Origin: Haliotis asinina
Taxonomy: Eukaryota; Mollusca; Gastropoda; Lepetellida; Haliotidae
Length of the DNA stretch: 64,000 bases
Direction of reading: 5' to 3'
NCBI RefSeq assembly: GCF_037392515.1
Contig: NC_090290.1
Span: 37,392,753 to 37,456,752 of the forward strand
Both the position numbers and the translations under genes were made by a program. A model generated the notes under the pieces. It was given only the letters and a program-made list of their open reading frames with translations, was not told the origin of the DNA and searched no databases. Below are positions 34,401-49,400 of the stretch, one piece after another (the stretch's first letter is position 1; every line of letters begins with the position of its first letter).

Positions 34401-37400
34401 TTTGATTGATGTTTGTTTGTTGTTTCTTAAGAGCGACAGAAAACGTTAAAAATATAGAGTTGGAATATTATCCATACTGAACATCCACGAGACACGAGAC
34501 TTGTGTTGTATTTATTATACACAGTATGTGAAAATATTGTGATCCAAGATGACATATGGGACGATGTCGTATGTAAACATAACAAAAGGGAAATAACTCT
34601 ATCATGACTACTTTATACTTGACTAAAAACAATTGAAAATATTAAATAGAAAAATAATACTAACCCTAAGGGCACCGAAATGAATTTAATATATCATCCA
34701 CAAACCTAAAATTTTGTTTGGTTGACATTTTTGTTAAAAACACTGTTTAAATGGAGCTATACTGTTAATCTAAAATATCGAGGTGGCAACAGCAATTTCG
34801 ACATCATTGCGTCACTATCGCTGAATAACCCAGTTTGGTTACATAGCACTCGTTTCAGAGCTTTCAACTGGTTACAAAACACCCGTTTCAAATAACCAAC
34901 ATTATCTCGTAAAGATATTCAGAGCTCGTATGCTATGAACATGTTTTAACACACTCGTAAATGCCTGTTTCAATATTTCTAGGCCTCTCTGGTAATTTTA
35001 ATAAACAGTAGATAAACAATGGTCCTGTCCTGGTGGTTGCATATTTGCGCATCAAGATTTGCCTCCGTAGATAACACCACACCACTCTTGCATATTTGCG
35101 TATCAAGATATGCCTCCGTAGATAACACCACACCATTCTTGCATATTTGCGTATCAAGAAATGCCTCCGTAGATAACACCACACCATTCTTGCATATTTG
35201 CGTATCAAGACATGCCTCCGTAGATAACACCACACCATTCTTGCATATTTGCGTATCAAGATATGCCTCCGTAGATAACACCACACCACTCTTGCATATT
35301 TGCGCATTAAGATATGCCTCCGTAGATAACACCACACCATTCTTGCATATTTGCGTATCAAGAAATGCCTCCGTAGATAACACCACACCATTCTTGCATA
35401 TTTGCGTATCAAGAAATGCCTCCGTAGATAACACCACACCATTCTTGCATATTTGCGTATCAAGATATGCCTCCGTAGATAACACCACACCATTCTTGCA
35501 TATTTGCGTATCAAGAAATGCCTCCGTAGATAACACCACACCACTCTTGCATATTTGCGTATCAAGATATGCCTCCGTAGATAACACCACACCATTCTTG
35601 CATATTTGCGTATCAAGATATGCCTCCGTAGATAACACCACACCATTCTTGCATATTTGCGTATCAAGAAATGCCTCCGTAGATAACACCACACCATTCT
35701 TGCATATTTGCGCATCAAGAAATGCCTCCGTAGATAACACCACACCATTGTTGCATATTTGCGTATCAAGATATGCCTCCGTAGATAACACCACACTACT
35801 CTGCAATTCATCAATAAATTTGCTATATTGTGGTATGGCTCACTATCGAGTCATCGAGCATACCAACGCTAATATATCGCTTTATCTCTTGCTGCACTTA
35901 TCAAGAGTTGGGGGTTTTTTTCAATGTTTCGATTGTGGTTGTAACCAACATGCATGTACAACTTTCTATTAAGTACATTGTATTGTTTTTCAGACGGGGG
36001 TGGGTTTCTGTCAGGGTGCCGAAACCTTATGAAAAGGTTTGGCTGGCATCCAGGTGTCAATATTTACAACTTCCTCGGCGATGTATTATTGGCAGAAACA
36101 GGATCTGCAGACATCACCTTTGAACAGGTAGCACATTGTTATCGCTATTGTTTCAAATGAAACGTATTGTCATTGCAACACGCATCCTTTGTACGGTTTG
36201 TAAATAACCGAGTCTGAACCAAACTAGTGAGCAATAGCATGAGCACCGATCTTCGCAGTTTGGATACGATGTGAGTCAGTGAGCCTGACCACTCGAGGTG
36301 GTCAGTAGCCTCTTTAAACAAGTATCAGTAGCGGAATAACAAACTCTAGCACGGATCTTCACATATCAATCTATACTACCAATGTCAATTACTGTTGTGT
36401 TGTTCAGATTATTTGTAATCTAATGTATTAGACATAGCATCATTTGTGCGGCATTATACAAGAAACAAGTAAAATTAATCACGAAATCGAGAAAAAAGCA
36501 TTTCTTTGTGACTAAACCATGAAGGGTCACAGGTCGTACCGGAATACGAGAAAACCAATATTCTCTTCAATAATGGCTGGACACGACCGTCAAATGTGTG
36601 GCAGTCGTCAATAATGTATTTATATTCCTTTCATCTTCATTTATGAAATCAGGAAATTCCTTCACCCCTAAGGGAGCAATCCCGTGTAATCACGCAGGCA
36701 AAAACAGGGCGATGAGTATCCGATCAGCCTTTCGAAAGTGATTTTGTCTGGTATAGTCTGTCAGAAAACTTTCCGTGACGGTGTTTGGTCACTTAATTAA
36801 TTTCAGACTGCAAGTACAATAGTTTTCGAGTTTAGCACGATACATTATATTTGTTCTGCCATTGTGAGTTATGAATTTCGTGAATTATGACTTAATACTA
36901 AAACATTGTTTAACAAACTATCATTAAAATACTGACACAGTTCACTATTACGAGGGAGGTGTGCAGAGAGGGGAATAGCCAGGTGTGCTATTGATTCATT
37001 TACTTGAGCTTCTTTCGCATACCTGGCTGTTTCTCCCTATGCACTCCTCCCACGTAACAGACAGTAAACTGTGTCAATATTTTACTGATTGCTTTCTCTA
37101 CAACTCTTTTATTATTCACTGATTTCTTGATTTTTGGAGGGAAAGAATTAAAAGTATGTATTTATAGATTGTTACGGTTAAGAATGTACCGTGGCAAACG
37201 ATGTAAGAAATCCCCTTGTGAACCAGCAAAACAGAACAAAGACAAGTCATAACGTTCAAATTATGTATTATTATGCAACGGGAGCAAGGTATACAAAGTC
37301 ACAAGTCAGTTTCACAATACTGATTTCAGGTACAATTCAAGAGAAACAAAATCTAAGTCAATGGGTCACAAGATATAATATATCAAACTCACCAAAGTCT

Positions 37401-40400
37401 CAGCACGAGAGAGAATCAACAATGCAGAATGTAAACACAGCGATCGGTCTGACAGCAGATAATGAAGATTCAGGCGTTGACGGGTTTTGATGATCAAGCG
37501 ATGGCTGTGATGTATCCTCCAGTTAATATGAATGAGTGTCGCCTTCAACACGGCAACCAGCAGATAAAAACCAGATCCTAAAGTGTTGACCATCAGCTCA
37601 GTATTACACATAGAATAAAAGCTACTTTAGATGAACGTATTCTCTGTGATCAAACTAGTTTTATACCAGACAGGACGATTAGCGAAGATACAGGACTGGC
37701 TTATGATTTGACTTGAAACAACATTTTGCGTCATTCCTCTGTCTTTCTTTTCTCTTTCTCTTTTTTTCTGACTTTGATGTTCTTGATATTAAAATTACAA
37801 CAGATCTTTGAAACAAAACTATCAACACCAGAAAGAGACTGGAAGACGTTAGTTGACTCTTTGCATCTTGGAGAAAAAGACATTTAACACTTATTGATGA
37901 AATGACAGGAATTAAAACATCGTAGCAATCTCCGAACTAGTTCATATTTTCAATTCTTTGCCCAACCCACCAGAAGTTATTATTGAAAAACTATTTTCTT
38001 AAGTTCCCTGCAATGATAAAATGATAACATGTAGATGATTAGTGCTTAATGCTTTGAATTATTCACACTGAGAATTTATGTTTAAAATGTGAAAAAAAGC
38101 CATGCAAAGATCTTTTGACAGACATATTTAATTCTTGAGCGTATTCTGAAACTTTTGTTTAGATTGAAAACCCTTTGTGATGAAAACATTCAACAATATG
38201 TTGACCCAAGTAGCATTAATGAAATTCTATTCCAATGACTATGGTTCAATCACAACTTCAAAACTCAAATAATTTCATAAAGAAATGGGAGGAGAAAGGG
38301 TATATAAATCTTAGGGATATAAGTAATGAAACGGATTACTATCAGCAGAACCTTTAAACGACAATTATCATATCAAATTTATTTTTTAGGATTTACCGAA
38401 TATATTACATGAATCTTGTCACTCGATCTCAGTCAGGAATGTGCATGTAACAGATACCAGATATATTGAAAGCTGCAAAAGGCTGCAGGATGTTTGTGAT
38501 GAATAAATGCAATGACAAATATCCAAACATTTAACAACAGGCAGAAACTGACTTTGATTGTTGGAAAAATATATTTACAGTATATTGAAAGGGATTACAT
38601 AGACATTCAAGATAAATTTCTATGAGGTATTATTGATATACAACAGGAATTGGTCAAAATGCAAAAAGTTGAAAACAGTTCTGTTGTTATGTTGTTTTGC
38701 AGTAGGAGTGTGTATCGTGTGCACTGGGAATGTCACGAGGTACAAACCTTTTGGATAATCCTACAAATTTGACTGAACATTTTTTTATCCTCATCCTTTG
38801 ATAATCTAAAAAACATGATTTATTTTGGTACTCTACATGAAAATAGCATACTAAATCATAATTATGATCATCATCGCTGCGAAGTGACATATTCACATAT
38901 GCAATATTGAAAATATGCTTTTTTCAGTATTGAAAAATGTAACTTTATATATGCGAGTTCTAAAAAATATCCATTGTGGAATAGCAAATATCAACAAAAA
39001 TAATACAAATATATAGTTTCAGTCCCAGATGGAGCCTTCTCTCCGAAGTACTTAGATGACTCTAATCTGTACTGATTTGTACCTGGCACTATTTACACAT
39101 TATCTATCTAATGAATTATGCATTTTTAAAAATATATTAATACACTGATATCTTACCTTATATCATGTAGCTGTATTACTTTAAGCCGTATGTATCACGC
39201 CTTTGTATATCTGTGATATAATCTTGTGAAAGCAATCACAAAAGAGAACGCTATTTTCACAATATTATCAGCTTTGAACGGGAATTCCTGAAATGTAAGT
39301 AATGTTACCTGTATCATAACGTCAGGTACGGAAGAAATATGGCCGCGAGCTGTGCGTGGTTGTCACCAACTTGAACCTCATGACAGCAGAATACTGTCAC
39401 CCCAAAACTACACCGGACATGCCCGTTAGGGTGGCATTGCGCATGTCAGTGGCCATTCCTGGTAAGTACATATCCGATCTCTACTCTCTGGTGCACTCAT
39501 TTCAGTAGTTTTCTTGTTGATGTTATAATTCCTGACGCTAGTTGTAAAACTGCTTTCCTTGTTTACAAGCAATTTGGCATCAAATGATTTAGAATAACGT
39601 CCGGCGATATTGCAGGGGTTGTCGCAACAATATTTTGAAGTATATGTCACATAACGTATAAGAGCTATATCTATATGTTTAGAGACGGCGTTTTTACACA
39701 TCAGTTATTAATTGCATAATACCACAGGAAAATGTTGTCATTGTTCGATTTACAGTAATCATGTCTGTTTTATATGTTGTTAAGTCGTATAAACATATCT
39801 TTGAATATGTTTTTCAGTTCCCACATCTCGACAACGTTTAGGGCAATGAATAAGTCATCAGTTCTTGTAGCCAGATGCCGTCATTATTTTCAAATGAATA
39901 CCAAAACATCTCATTACCTGAAAAAGGTGTCCATCAATAAAGTTAGTCCTTTCCTGTCCATACATACCTGCCTGACAAGTATCGAAACGCCGCATCACCT
40001 GAAAAAGTTCTACATCCATAATATTTGTCCTTATTTTACTTTTCAACTTCTAAAGCTGCCACTCAAAGAAGTTGCACATGGCGTTCTGTTAAGGCAACAA
40101 TTGCTTGCCACCGCTGACACCTATGTAAACAAGGCTAATACACTTTCCAGCTGCGAAGACCTGGAGTCATCACTGATTTACTGATTTACATAATTTTCAT
40201 AGTCATATTGCCCTTCACGCTAAAAGTATGTGTGAATAGATAAGGACTACGTTTATGGATGGGCAACTAGTGTCATCATTGATTTCAGTGGTGAGGTCCT
40301 ATAATTTCCATAGATATTTGCCCTTTACAACAAATGTATAGACAGACAGATAAGGACTAATTTTATGATTGAACAACCCTTTTTTCAAGTTTTGCTACTT

Positions 40401-43400
40401 TTCAATACAGATGCAAGTATCAAACAAGAATCTGTATCTAAGCGTTGCATCATCTGAATAAAGAAGCTGTTCATCTATAGTCTGGTTCATAATTATTGAG
40501 AATTTTTCTTCTTACTTTGAGCTATCCTAACACCACAACTGATTCACTGATACTTAAAACTAAGTAATGGTATAAGGGAGGTAACTCATCTTGGCCTACT
40601 GAGTATAGTACAATTAGAGTTACCTCCCCTGAATTTGTAGCAGACGTCATTTTCCTCAGCACTGTCAACAATGTCTGCTGAAGATAAAAGAAGGTTGATT
40701 TTTGAGTTGTGTAATCAAGGAATTGATGATGTAAATACATTGGCAGAGAGAACAGGAACTCCTCTTTCTACTGTGTATAGGATTAGGAAGAATTTTAAAG
40801 AGGGAAAGGATTTTGGGCACCAGAAAGGAGCAGGGAGACCCAGAAAATTGGACTTCTCAGATCGCGTCCGGCTGGGAATTTTAGCGTCTAAAAAGCAAAG
40901 GGCAAGCATCTCCAACATCAGGTATGAAATGATAGAAAGGGGATCAACAGTTGTATCAATATCTACAGTTAGAAGAAATTTGATTGATCTTGAATGGGAG
41001 AAAAAGACTGGAATTCCTTCTCCTCTCATGAAACAAGAACATAAAGACAGGCGTGTTGAGTGGTGTTTGGTACATGAAAACTTTGACTGGGAAAATGTGA
41101 TTTTTACTGATGAAAGCTCAATATGGGTATATCCCAATAATGTGAAAATTAGACAAAGTCTGCGTCAGCACCGTTGTATCGACGACCTAAATACAGCCCA
41201 AAGTTTCATGTATGGGGAGGGATATCCTTATTAGGAACGACCCCGCTGTGTGTGTTTGAGGGAAATCTGACAAGTCAACGCTACACTAACATATTAGATA
41301 ATTTTCTCCTTCCAAGTGCACATGTGTTTTATGGAAATGACTGGATTTTGCAGCAAGATAATGATCCTAAACACACCGCAAAACATGCCAAGCAGTGGTT
41401 TCAGGAGAAAAATGTGACTGCATTACCATTTCCTGCATATAGTCCTGACTTAAATCCCATTGAGAACATTTGGGGGATGATGAAGGAATGTGTGAATCAA
41501 AAGGGGTTGACAAAAATTGAAGACATGAAGAGAGAAGTGGTCCGATACTGGGACAGCATAACTCACGAGACACTAACCTCTCTGATAGGAAGTATGCCTA
41601 CCCGTCTTAGACTGTGCCGTGAAGCTCAAGGAGACTTGATAAAATATTAAATTGTTACCTACACAACATGAAAAGGTCAGTTCACTTTCACAATACATTC
41701 AATTTTATCTGATTTGTTCTCGTTTAATAATATGAAATGCTTTAGCTATTCTCAATAATTTTGAACCATACTGTATAATGTGGGTCCTATTCTGAACTCA
41801 TACAAGTCTGTATCGATACGTCGCATCACCAGATACAAAAAGAAGTACTTCATCGATAAAGTTTGTCCTTATCTGACTTTCCAACTGCTCAAACTGCCAC
41901 TGAAAGAAGTTGCACAACTGCCACTAGTAGATGTTGCATGAGGCGTTCTATGTAGGCAACAATAAGTTGTGATCACTGATACCTATGTGTTTACCTTTAA
42001 CAGGCCTATTTGCGCCCACTGTGTATTCCCTCCATGGAACAGATGATGTGTTTATTGACGGGGGAGTCCTCTGTAATTATCCAGTGCATTGTTTTGATGG
42101 TGAGAGGGGAGCATCTTTATAACTGTCACGTCTGGGCACTTTATATTATTTTGTTTTATTTGTTTTTTTCATTAAAGTCAATTCCCTGTTTTGACTCTTA
42201 CCGAATGTTCGTGTATTTATTTCATGTAAATATCTGACAAGAATGTATGTTTGTTAATGACGTGTGTCACCGATGAAGAGAAAATGGTACTCACTGTTTA
42301 ATGGTGATTCGTAAATGCATGTTCATTGTATAATCAATACTGCCTTTTAGCAGAAGTTTTATGGATGTGGGAGGGCTCCTTATTTCTGTGCACACTTCTG
42401 TGACTCCTACATTCATCGCGGGATGAACTTTACATTTCATTTCGAAACATAACACAAATATATGTGGACGTTTATGATCATAAGAAGTTACAAACATTGC
42501 ATCACTTATGTGAAACTAGTATTTTGTTTTACTAATTGAACAAAGACAAGCCTTTTATGCGTTTCTACAATGGAGGCTGTCAAAACCGGCATCCATTTAT
42601 CACCATCTCTACAATGCGGCACATTGTCTAAACCAGAATATTTCTTCAGTCCCAATGAATACCAGTTTAGACAGGTTCCACTGTACATGTAATAGTACAA
42701 GAGTCACAGACTTGTAATGTAGATATCATTTTTGCCAAACTTTTAAGCAAGTGATCGAAATACCAAACAGGTTGTTAGAAGATAAGGAACATTTCCAGCA
42801 ATTTCCAGATGAAAGACATTATCACAGCCAAACATATGAACAAACGTCAATTTGTTTATTCCGTTCCATTACAGGGTGGTTCCTGTCCATGGCAAAGGGT
42901 GACAACTTCATCAAACGTCTCCAACCACTGGATGATCTGCCCATGTTATATGAGCACAGATTCAAAAACACGGAAACACTCAACAAAACACTTGGGTTCC
43001 TCTTGGTAAGATTGACAGAGTGGTTTTAGTTTCATGCCAATGTGAGCAATATTCTATCAATAGAAGGCTGTGGACACCAGTACTGGGCTTTACATATTTT
43101 ACCCATGTGGGGAATTGGACCCGGGTTTAAGCGTTTAAGCAAACACTTTAACCTTTAGGCTACTAAGGTTACAAGTTCAAAGTGATTACTAACTGTATTT
43201 GCTCATAAACATAATTCCTTCTACTGCTTGACAAGTATTAGATGAGCCACGAAGTGACAAATGACTCCAGTTTACATATACGGGAACGCCCTCCAGAACT
43301 CTCCATTTGAAACAAGATGGACACAGGTCGCCGTCTAAATATTGAAAAGTTCAATTTCCTCACGCGAATCGTGTCGTGATGGTGATTTGCTGAAATAAAT

Positions 43401-46400
43401 CGCTCTACAAGACACGTGTTAAACAGTTACGGTATTGATTTCACGCGACGGTCAGCATGTATTGCACGTGCTTAATCGCCAATCAACCTGTAGCAACCAA
43501 GTGTCTTCGTCCAGATTACTTGCGCAGCCTGCTTCTCACAAATGCGTTCACTGCGCTGGTTCATCTGATACTTGTCAAGCTGTACTGCTTGTCACTAGCC
43601 TATGCAGCAGGAGGTTTCCATTCACAAGGAAGAACAAACTCAAAGGTCTATGTAAAGCACCTAAATTCATGGTGCCGTAACAGAAAAATGTGATCTTAGG
43701 CCTCCCTTGGTCACAGCTCCTAAACCACTGAATATTGGCCTTCTGTAACCCATGCTTGTCGTAAGAGAGGACTAACGGGATCAGGCGGTCAGGCTCCCTG
43801 ACTTGGTCGGCACTGTTCTCATTTGCGCAGATCGTGCTGATGATTACTGGATTGTCTGGTCCAGACTCGGTTATTTACAGACCGCTGACATATAGCTGAA
43901 ATATTGATCTAGAAGCCAGGCACTTAAAATGGTGAAAATATGGTGCAGATCTGGCGACCAAATAGGATGTGATTTTTCACAATCAGGAATGATTTAGTTT
44001 TTATTGAAAGCCGGTTGTCATCTGCTAGCGTGCATTACTACCTTGCTAGGACCCTTTTTAAGTGCACCATGTCATGTGGCAATATTTTAATTGATAGCTG
44101 GATGGTTTAATTTAATAACTCTGGTTTGGACTGACCGATTTTCATCAAAACTTTTGGAATTGAAAATTACGAAAAATTAAAAAAATTTGAAAATTGATCT
44201 TACGTATATGCTCATCGCAAAGCTATTAAATTAAATTTCAATTTTAAATTTCTGCATTTGAGAAGAAAATTTGAATTTGCAAATTAACGGTATTTTTTAG
44301 AAATTATTTTTTTTTCCGATTCAGCTTAATCATTTGAAGATCATATATACATTTGAATGGCACTGTAAGCATGAAGAAACATTACAAGGAAACATACATA
44401 ATATGACTGATAGCAAATTTGTTGAAGATAGCGTTGGACTATCATTAAAATCACACAACATAACAGAAAAATGTCAAATGTATAATACTATTTTCCCATT
44501 CTTTGTTCATCAAACCTTTGGTCATTTCCTTCATGTCCATTCGTATTTATTGTTCCTTATAGTCATATAGACATGTTAGTCAATGTCAACACTGTCAAGG
44601 TCACGGGAACATGTTTCAAGTCCACATCCACATGTTGACGTACACAACAGGTTCGACCTCTTGCAACTGCACCCTCCTGTTCATTGACTTTTACATACAC
44701 AGATATGAAGGTGCAGAAGGTCTGTGGAAACGATTTTGTCTAAACATATTTGAAATTTTATCAAAGACTGACAGTTGAAGAAGATCTGTTACGACAGAAG
44801 CGTATTGCTTTAAATACAAATTGAAACATTAAGTGCCTACTTTTATGAACAACTCAAAGACATTCATACATAATTTTCTTATAAAGATCTTGCTTCTACT
44901 GCAACGTTCATACGAATCTACACAAAAGAGTTACGCACACCATGGCCATGACACAATGATCATCAATCTTGGCAAGTGGGATACGATGGCTTGTATCAAT
45001 CAAGTGAGAACGACCACCTGATCCCATTAGTACCCTTTTGCGGCAACACTGGTTGCCGAAGATCACTTTTGACCCAATATAGTTGTGAACCTGTGGAAAA
45101 GGTTATGCATGTGTCATCATATGGATTATAGACCCTTCCAAATGATATTATTGACACATTGTATGTCGCCAATGTCAATAAGTCATACCTCAGAGAGCCA
45201 GTTGTCAAGTTGCATTTGATTACCCTCGGGTAGTCAATACAAGCACAGAAGTTGGTATATGCGTTGGCAGGCGCTTTTAGAAAGAAAACCTTGAAATCGT
45301 TCTGGCCTCGTCTTGGTGGATATTTACAGACCAACTGTCGTTCATTCTCCGATTTCAGTATGTCGCAGAACTAATCAGCTGTAGTCAACTGCATTGTACC
45401 AATAGAAGCCACCAGCTGCCATCATCACCCTGTTTCACTCAGTGGTTTTGTCAATTGACTTCAAATTTTGAGTAATTAAGCATAATCACTGAAATGAACC
45501 AGGGAAAGTTGTAATCGTAAAATGTTTTATTTGCAGACACATCCAACAAAAATTATTATATTACAAATGTTCATTTTGTAATGGTAGATTCTACCAGTGA
45601 AAAGAGACTTCATACACCCACATGTGTGTCATGCCTTTGTACATATATGTGGTCAGGAAATGTCACCATGTAATGTTAATCAATAATGTTATGTTAAGTT
45701 TACATCTCTGTTTATACTCTGGTCAACTTTCTCCCAGTATGCGGATGACGAAATAGATTATCTGAGACCAGACCTTGAAAACAAGATCGGAGCTGTACTT
45801 CCTCTCAAGCCGAGCAAGGAGACCAAACTATATAAGTGAGCATCTATTTCCAGAGACTGAGAAGACATTAAATACCCATGGGCTGTTACGTTCTTGAAAA
45901 CACACAAGCTTGAAACGTTTGACTCTGGTGTCTGAAGACCCGTGAAGATCCGGGTTAGTCTTCATCAACCCCTTGTCATAACAGACGAGTAACGGGATCG
46001 AGTCGTCTCGCTGACTTGTTTGATACGTGTCATCTTGTATCAGTTGCGTACGTTGATATGCATGCTGCTGATCACTGGATTGTCTGGTCCAGATTCGAAT
46101 ATTTACAGACCGCCACCATATAGCTGGAATATTGCTGGGTGCGGCGTAAAACCCACTTACTAGTGTCAAGACAACAATGCTGGGGTCTGGGTTCTATAGA
46201 ACGCACGACTTATAAAACATACATAACATTCTCAAATAAGTGCGTATGTGTGTGAACTCGTATATGTATTTATGTATGCACATATGTGCATACTCACGTG
46301 TGCTCTTCTACACATACAATTTGTTCAAAACACATATCTTTTCTAAATGTGACAAACACCTGCAACATTGCGCGATTTGTATTTTTCTTTTCTTTAAGAA

Positions 46401-49400
46401 ATACATGTATACCTAATATCATCTGCTCCCGAGTATATACTTGTGGCCGGATTTACGGATTGCTAAAATGTGTTTTTGTTTAATTAGTTCTCATTTACCA
46501 ACTCCTATGCGGGATCCCAAATAACCATCCTCCTACACTAAAGCACAAACATTCATTACAGGAGATGGATCAAGAAGAAAGAGGACATGGAGAAATCAAA
46601 GCGAATTCACAAGAAGATTACAGACGCCGTGAATTCATTTTTGAAGGTAATCATCTTGCGTGCGTCAATGTGCGCGTGTGTATATGCTCAACAAAACACA
46701 GCTCCATGCCCTTCACTCCGCTTAGGACAACCAGATGCTCGAAACTGCTTGTGGTTCTTCTAACAACAGCTACGGAAGAGTGGGTGGAAGATAAGGGGAG
46801 GGGGTCGGTGGTGTCGGGAATGTTTAAGTGGTGAAAATCTACACACTGGATTTCAGAGTCTCCTTGAGTACCCGTATCATGGTTTGAACTCAATCAGCAC
46901 CGCCAGAGTCAAAGACTGTGGTGTTTTTCCTAAATATTTCTTTGACAGTTTTGAACGTTTGGATCTGTAACACAGGTTCAAACTTTAAATGTCCCCTTGT
47001 ATATTCCCCTTTACATCAGGTCCTTAGGATCATGCCATTGACCAATGAAATGAAAGTATTTTACTTGAAACTAAGATACCTAGGGTGTGTGCCGTTAACT
47101 GAACGCCTGGCTGCTGAAGACACCAGCCAGTGTTTATCCCTGCCCATGCTGTAGTCTTTCCAGACCGCCGTGATTTAGCTGGAATATTGCCGAGTCTGAC
47201 GTCAACGACAAACAATGTAGACTGAGACGGATTTCTTCTTTTTTTCTCTTAAAATAACTAACCCGTTCTTCTTGTTACTACTGAACTCTACATCAAAAGA
47301 TATAACAAGAAATAAAATATGTCTATATATCTGAGTGTAATATTCTATTCTGCGCTCCTACGCGGATGTAATTGGGCAACACGTTTTCTTACCTTTTTCT
47401 CGAGTTGTAGGTTCTTGACGAATGCAATACTGACGAAGTCAACGATATTGACAGGGAAGAGTTGGAAAATGCACTCAAAAGCGTGAGTTTCTTTTTTTAA
47501 GCGAATATGAGTTTTGCTGAACTGTAATAATCTTTCATATCAAAATACGGTCTAGAGTCATGCCACTCACAGAGCCTTTCGACAGTAGGGCAATACGCTT
47601 TTCAACCGATACGTAATGTTATATATCTTCTGAGAACCGGCAAAGTGGGTAAAAAAACATATGCGAAGATTTTTGGACTATCTTTATGGTTTAAATTGGA
47701 ACCTACAAAGCCTTTCATACACAAAAAAATGTTTTCCTTCGTTATTGAGGGACAAGACGGAATGCTGTAATAGTTCAACATAATGTACGTGTAAATTGTA
47801 CAAAAGAGAAAACAGAATCCTTGACTATGCAACCTAATTTGAGACTGGTGTTATCAGCACTTCAACATGTAGTTTCAGGGACTTGTAATGTAGAAAATAG
47901 GACTAACATGCACAATTAGTGCCACTCACTGTCAGACACTTAGGATCCCAATGTATCGCAATACGCATCGCAATACGGGTACCAATATCGCAACGTATAG
48001 CAATGCAGTTTACATGAGATACAAAGCCCTATTCAATGGACATACTTTAACTGCCAATACCAGGGGTAATCTATTCTTCTGCCAGTGCATATGCAAACAA
48101 GGGTGTTGGTGACAGTTGCTGGTGACTTGAAATCAGCCTCCCGTTGTATTAATCAACAAGCAAAACACAACCGTACTTACTACTGGGGTTATGCTGATCT
48201 GTCTCTCCAGGAATCGTTCACGAAGGAACAGGCCGAGCTTCTCTTTGGAAAAGATGCCAGTCCAGAGGACGTATTTATGCTTTTGGATCAGGATGGAAAT
48301 GGAAAGGTAATCACTGACAGTGTGTGTGTCACTTGTCACATTCCTGGTGGACGGTATTGTCACTTATCTGGTAGTCTTCTTGTCACAGACCTGGTCAAAT
48401 GGTCCAAAACCTACCAGCCAGTCCGTGGATTCATGTTAACAGAACACCGACTGTCTCTATACAACTACACATAACTACCAAACTCTCCGTGTATCCATGG
48501 TAACAGAACATTGAATCACTATATAACATTAGAAATGAATACTCGTTGGTGGTAGAATTTATGGTGTCAGGGTGGGAAACTGTGTGCTAATAGCTGAAAC
48601 CCACAGTGTGTTTCGATCAGGCATCGATTTCTCGAAACAAACTTTCGTTTTAGCTTAAATTTCAAACTGGAAGATGAAGATTTAAAATAAAAATAGGTCA
48701 AACAACTTATATAATCTACCTACCAAACTCAAACTGTCTACAAAGTTTGAGTCTCATGTTGATTTAAGTTCATTCTCGTACAAGCATTTTCCTGCGTTTT
48801 CTCAAATTTGAGCCGCTTGTCGTTTACTTGCTTTTCTTATTCGCCTTGACGACTTCATGTAATACAACGGCTTGACTTTTTAATCACTTACCTGCTTGAC
48901 TTTCTTGTCACCCACTTTTTTATTTTCTTATTACTCACCTGTTTGACGTTCTTCTCACTTGCCTGTTTGACTTTCTGGCCACTCAATCGTTGACTTTCTA
49001 GTTACTCACCTGTTTGATTCTTGACTTTTTTGTCACTTGCCTCTTTCGCTTTCTTGCCACTCACCTGTTGAATTTCTTGCAACTCACCTATTTGATTTTC
49101 TTGTCAATCACCGGCACTACGTTCTTGTCGCTTACCTGCTTGATTTTCTTCTAACCCACTTGACTTTCTCGTCACTCACCTTTTGACTTTCTTGTCACTC
49201 AAGAAAGGTTCTTTTCGCTCGCCGGTTTGATTTTCATGTCACTTGTTGACTTTCTAGTTGCTAACCAGACTGACTTTCTAGTTGCTCACCAGACTGACTT
49301 TCTTGTCACCCACCTGTATGGCTCTTTATCACATTTCATCATTTTTGTTACCCTTCTGCTTATTTACATTGGCACTCACCTGGGAGGCATATCTGTCAAT

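Noticed and set aside
34933-35972. Repetitive proteins of 275-317 codons on both strands
   Set aside because: They come from the 51-bp minisatellite in gene B intron 2, with no start context or splice support.
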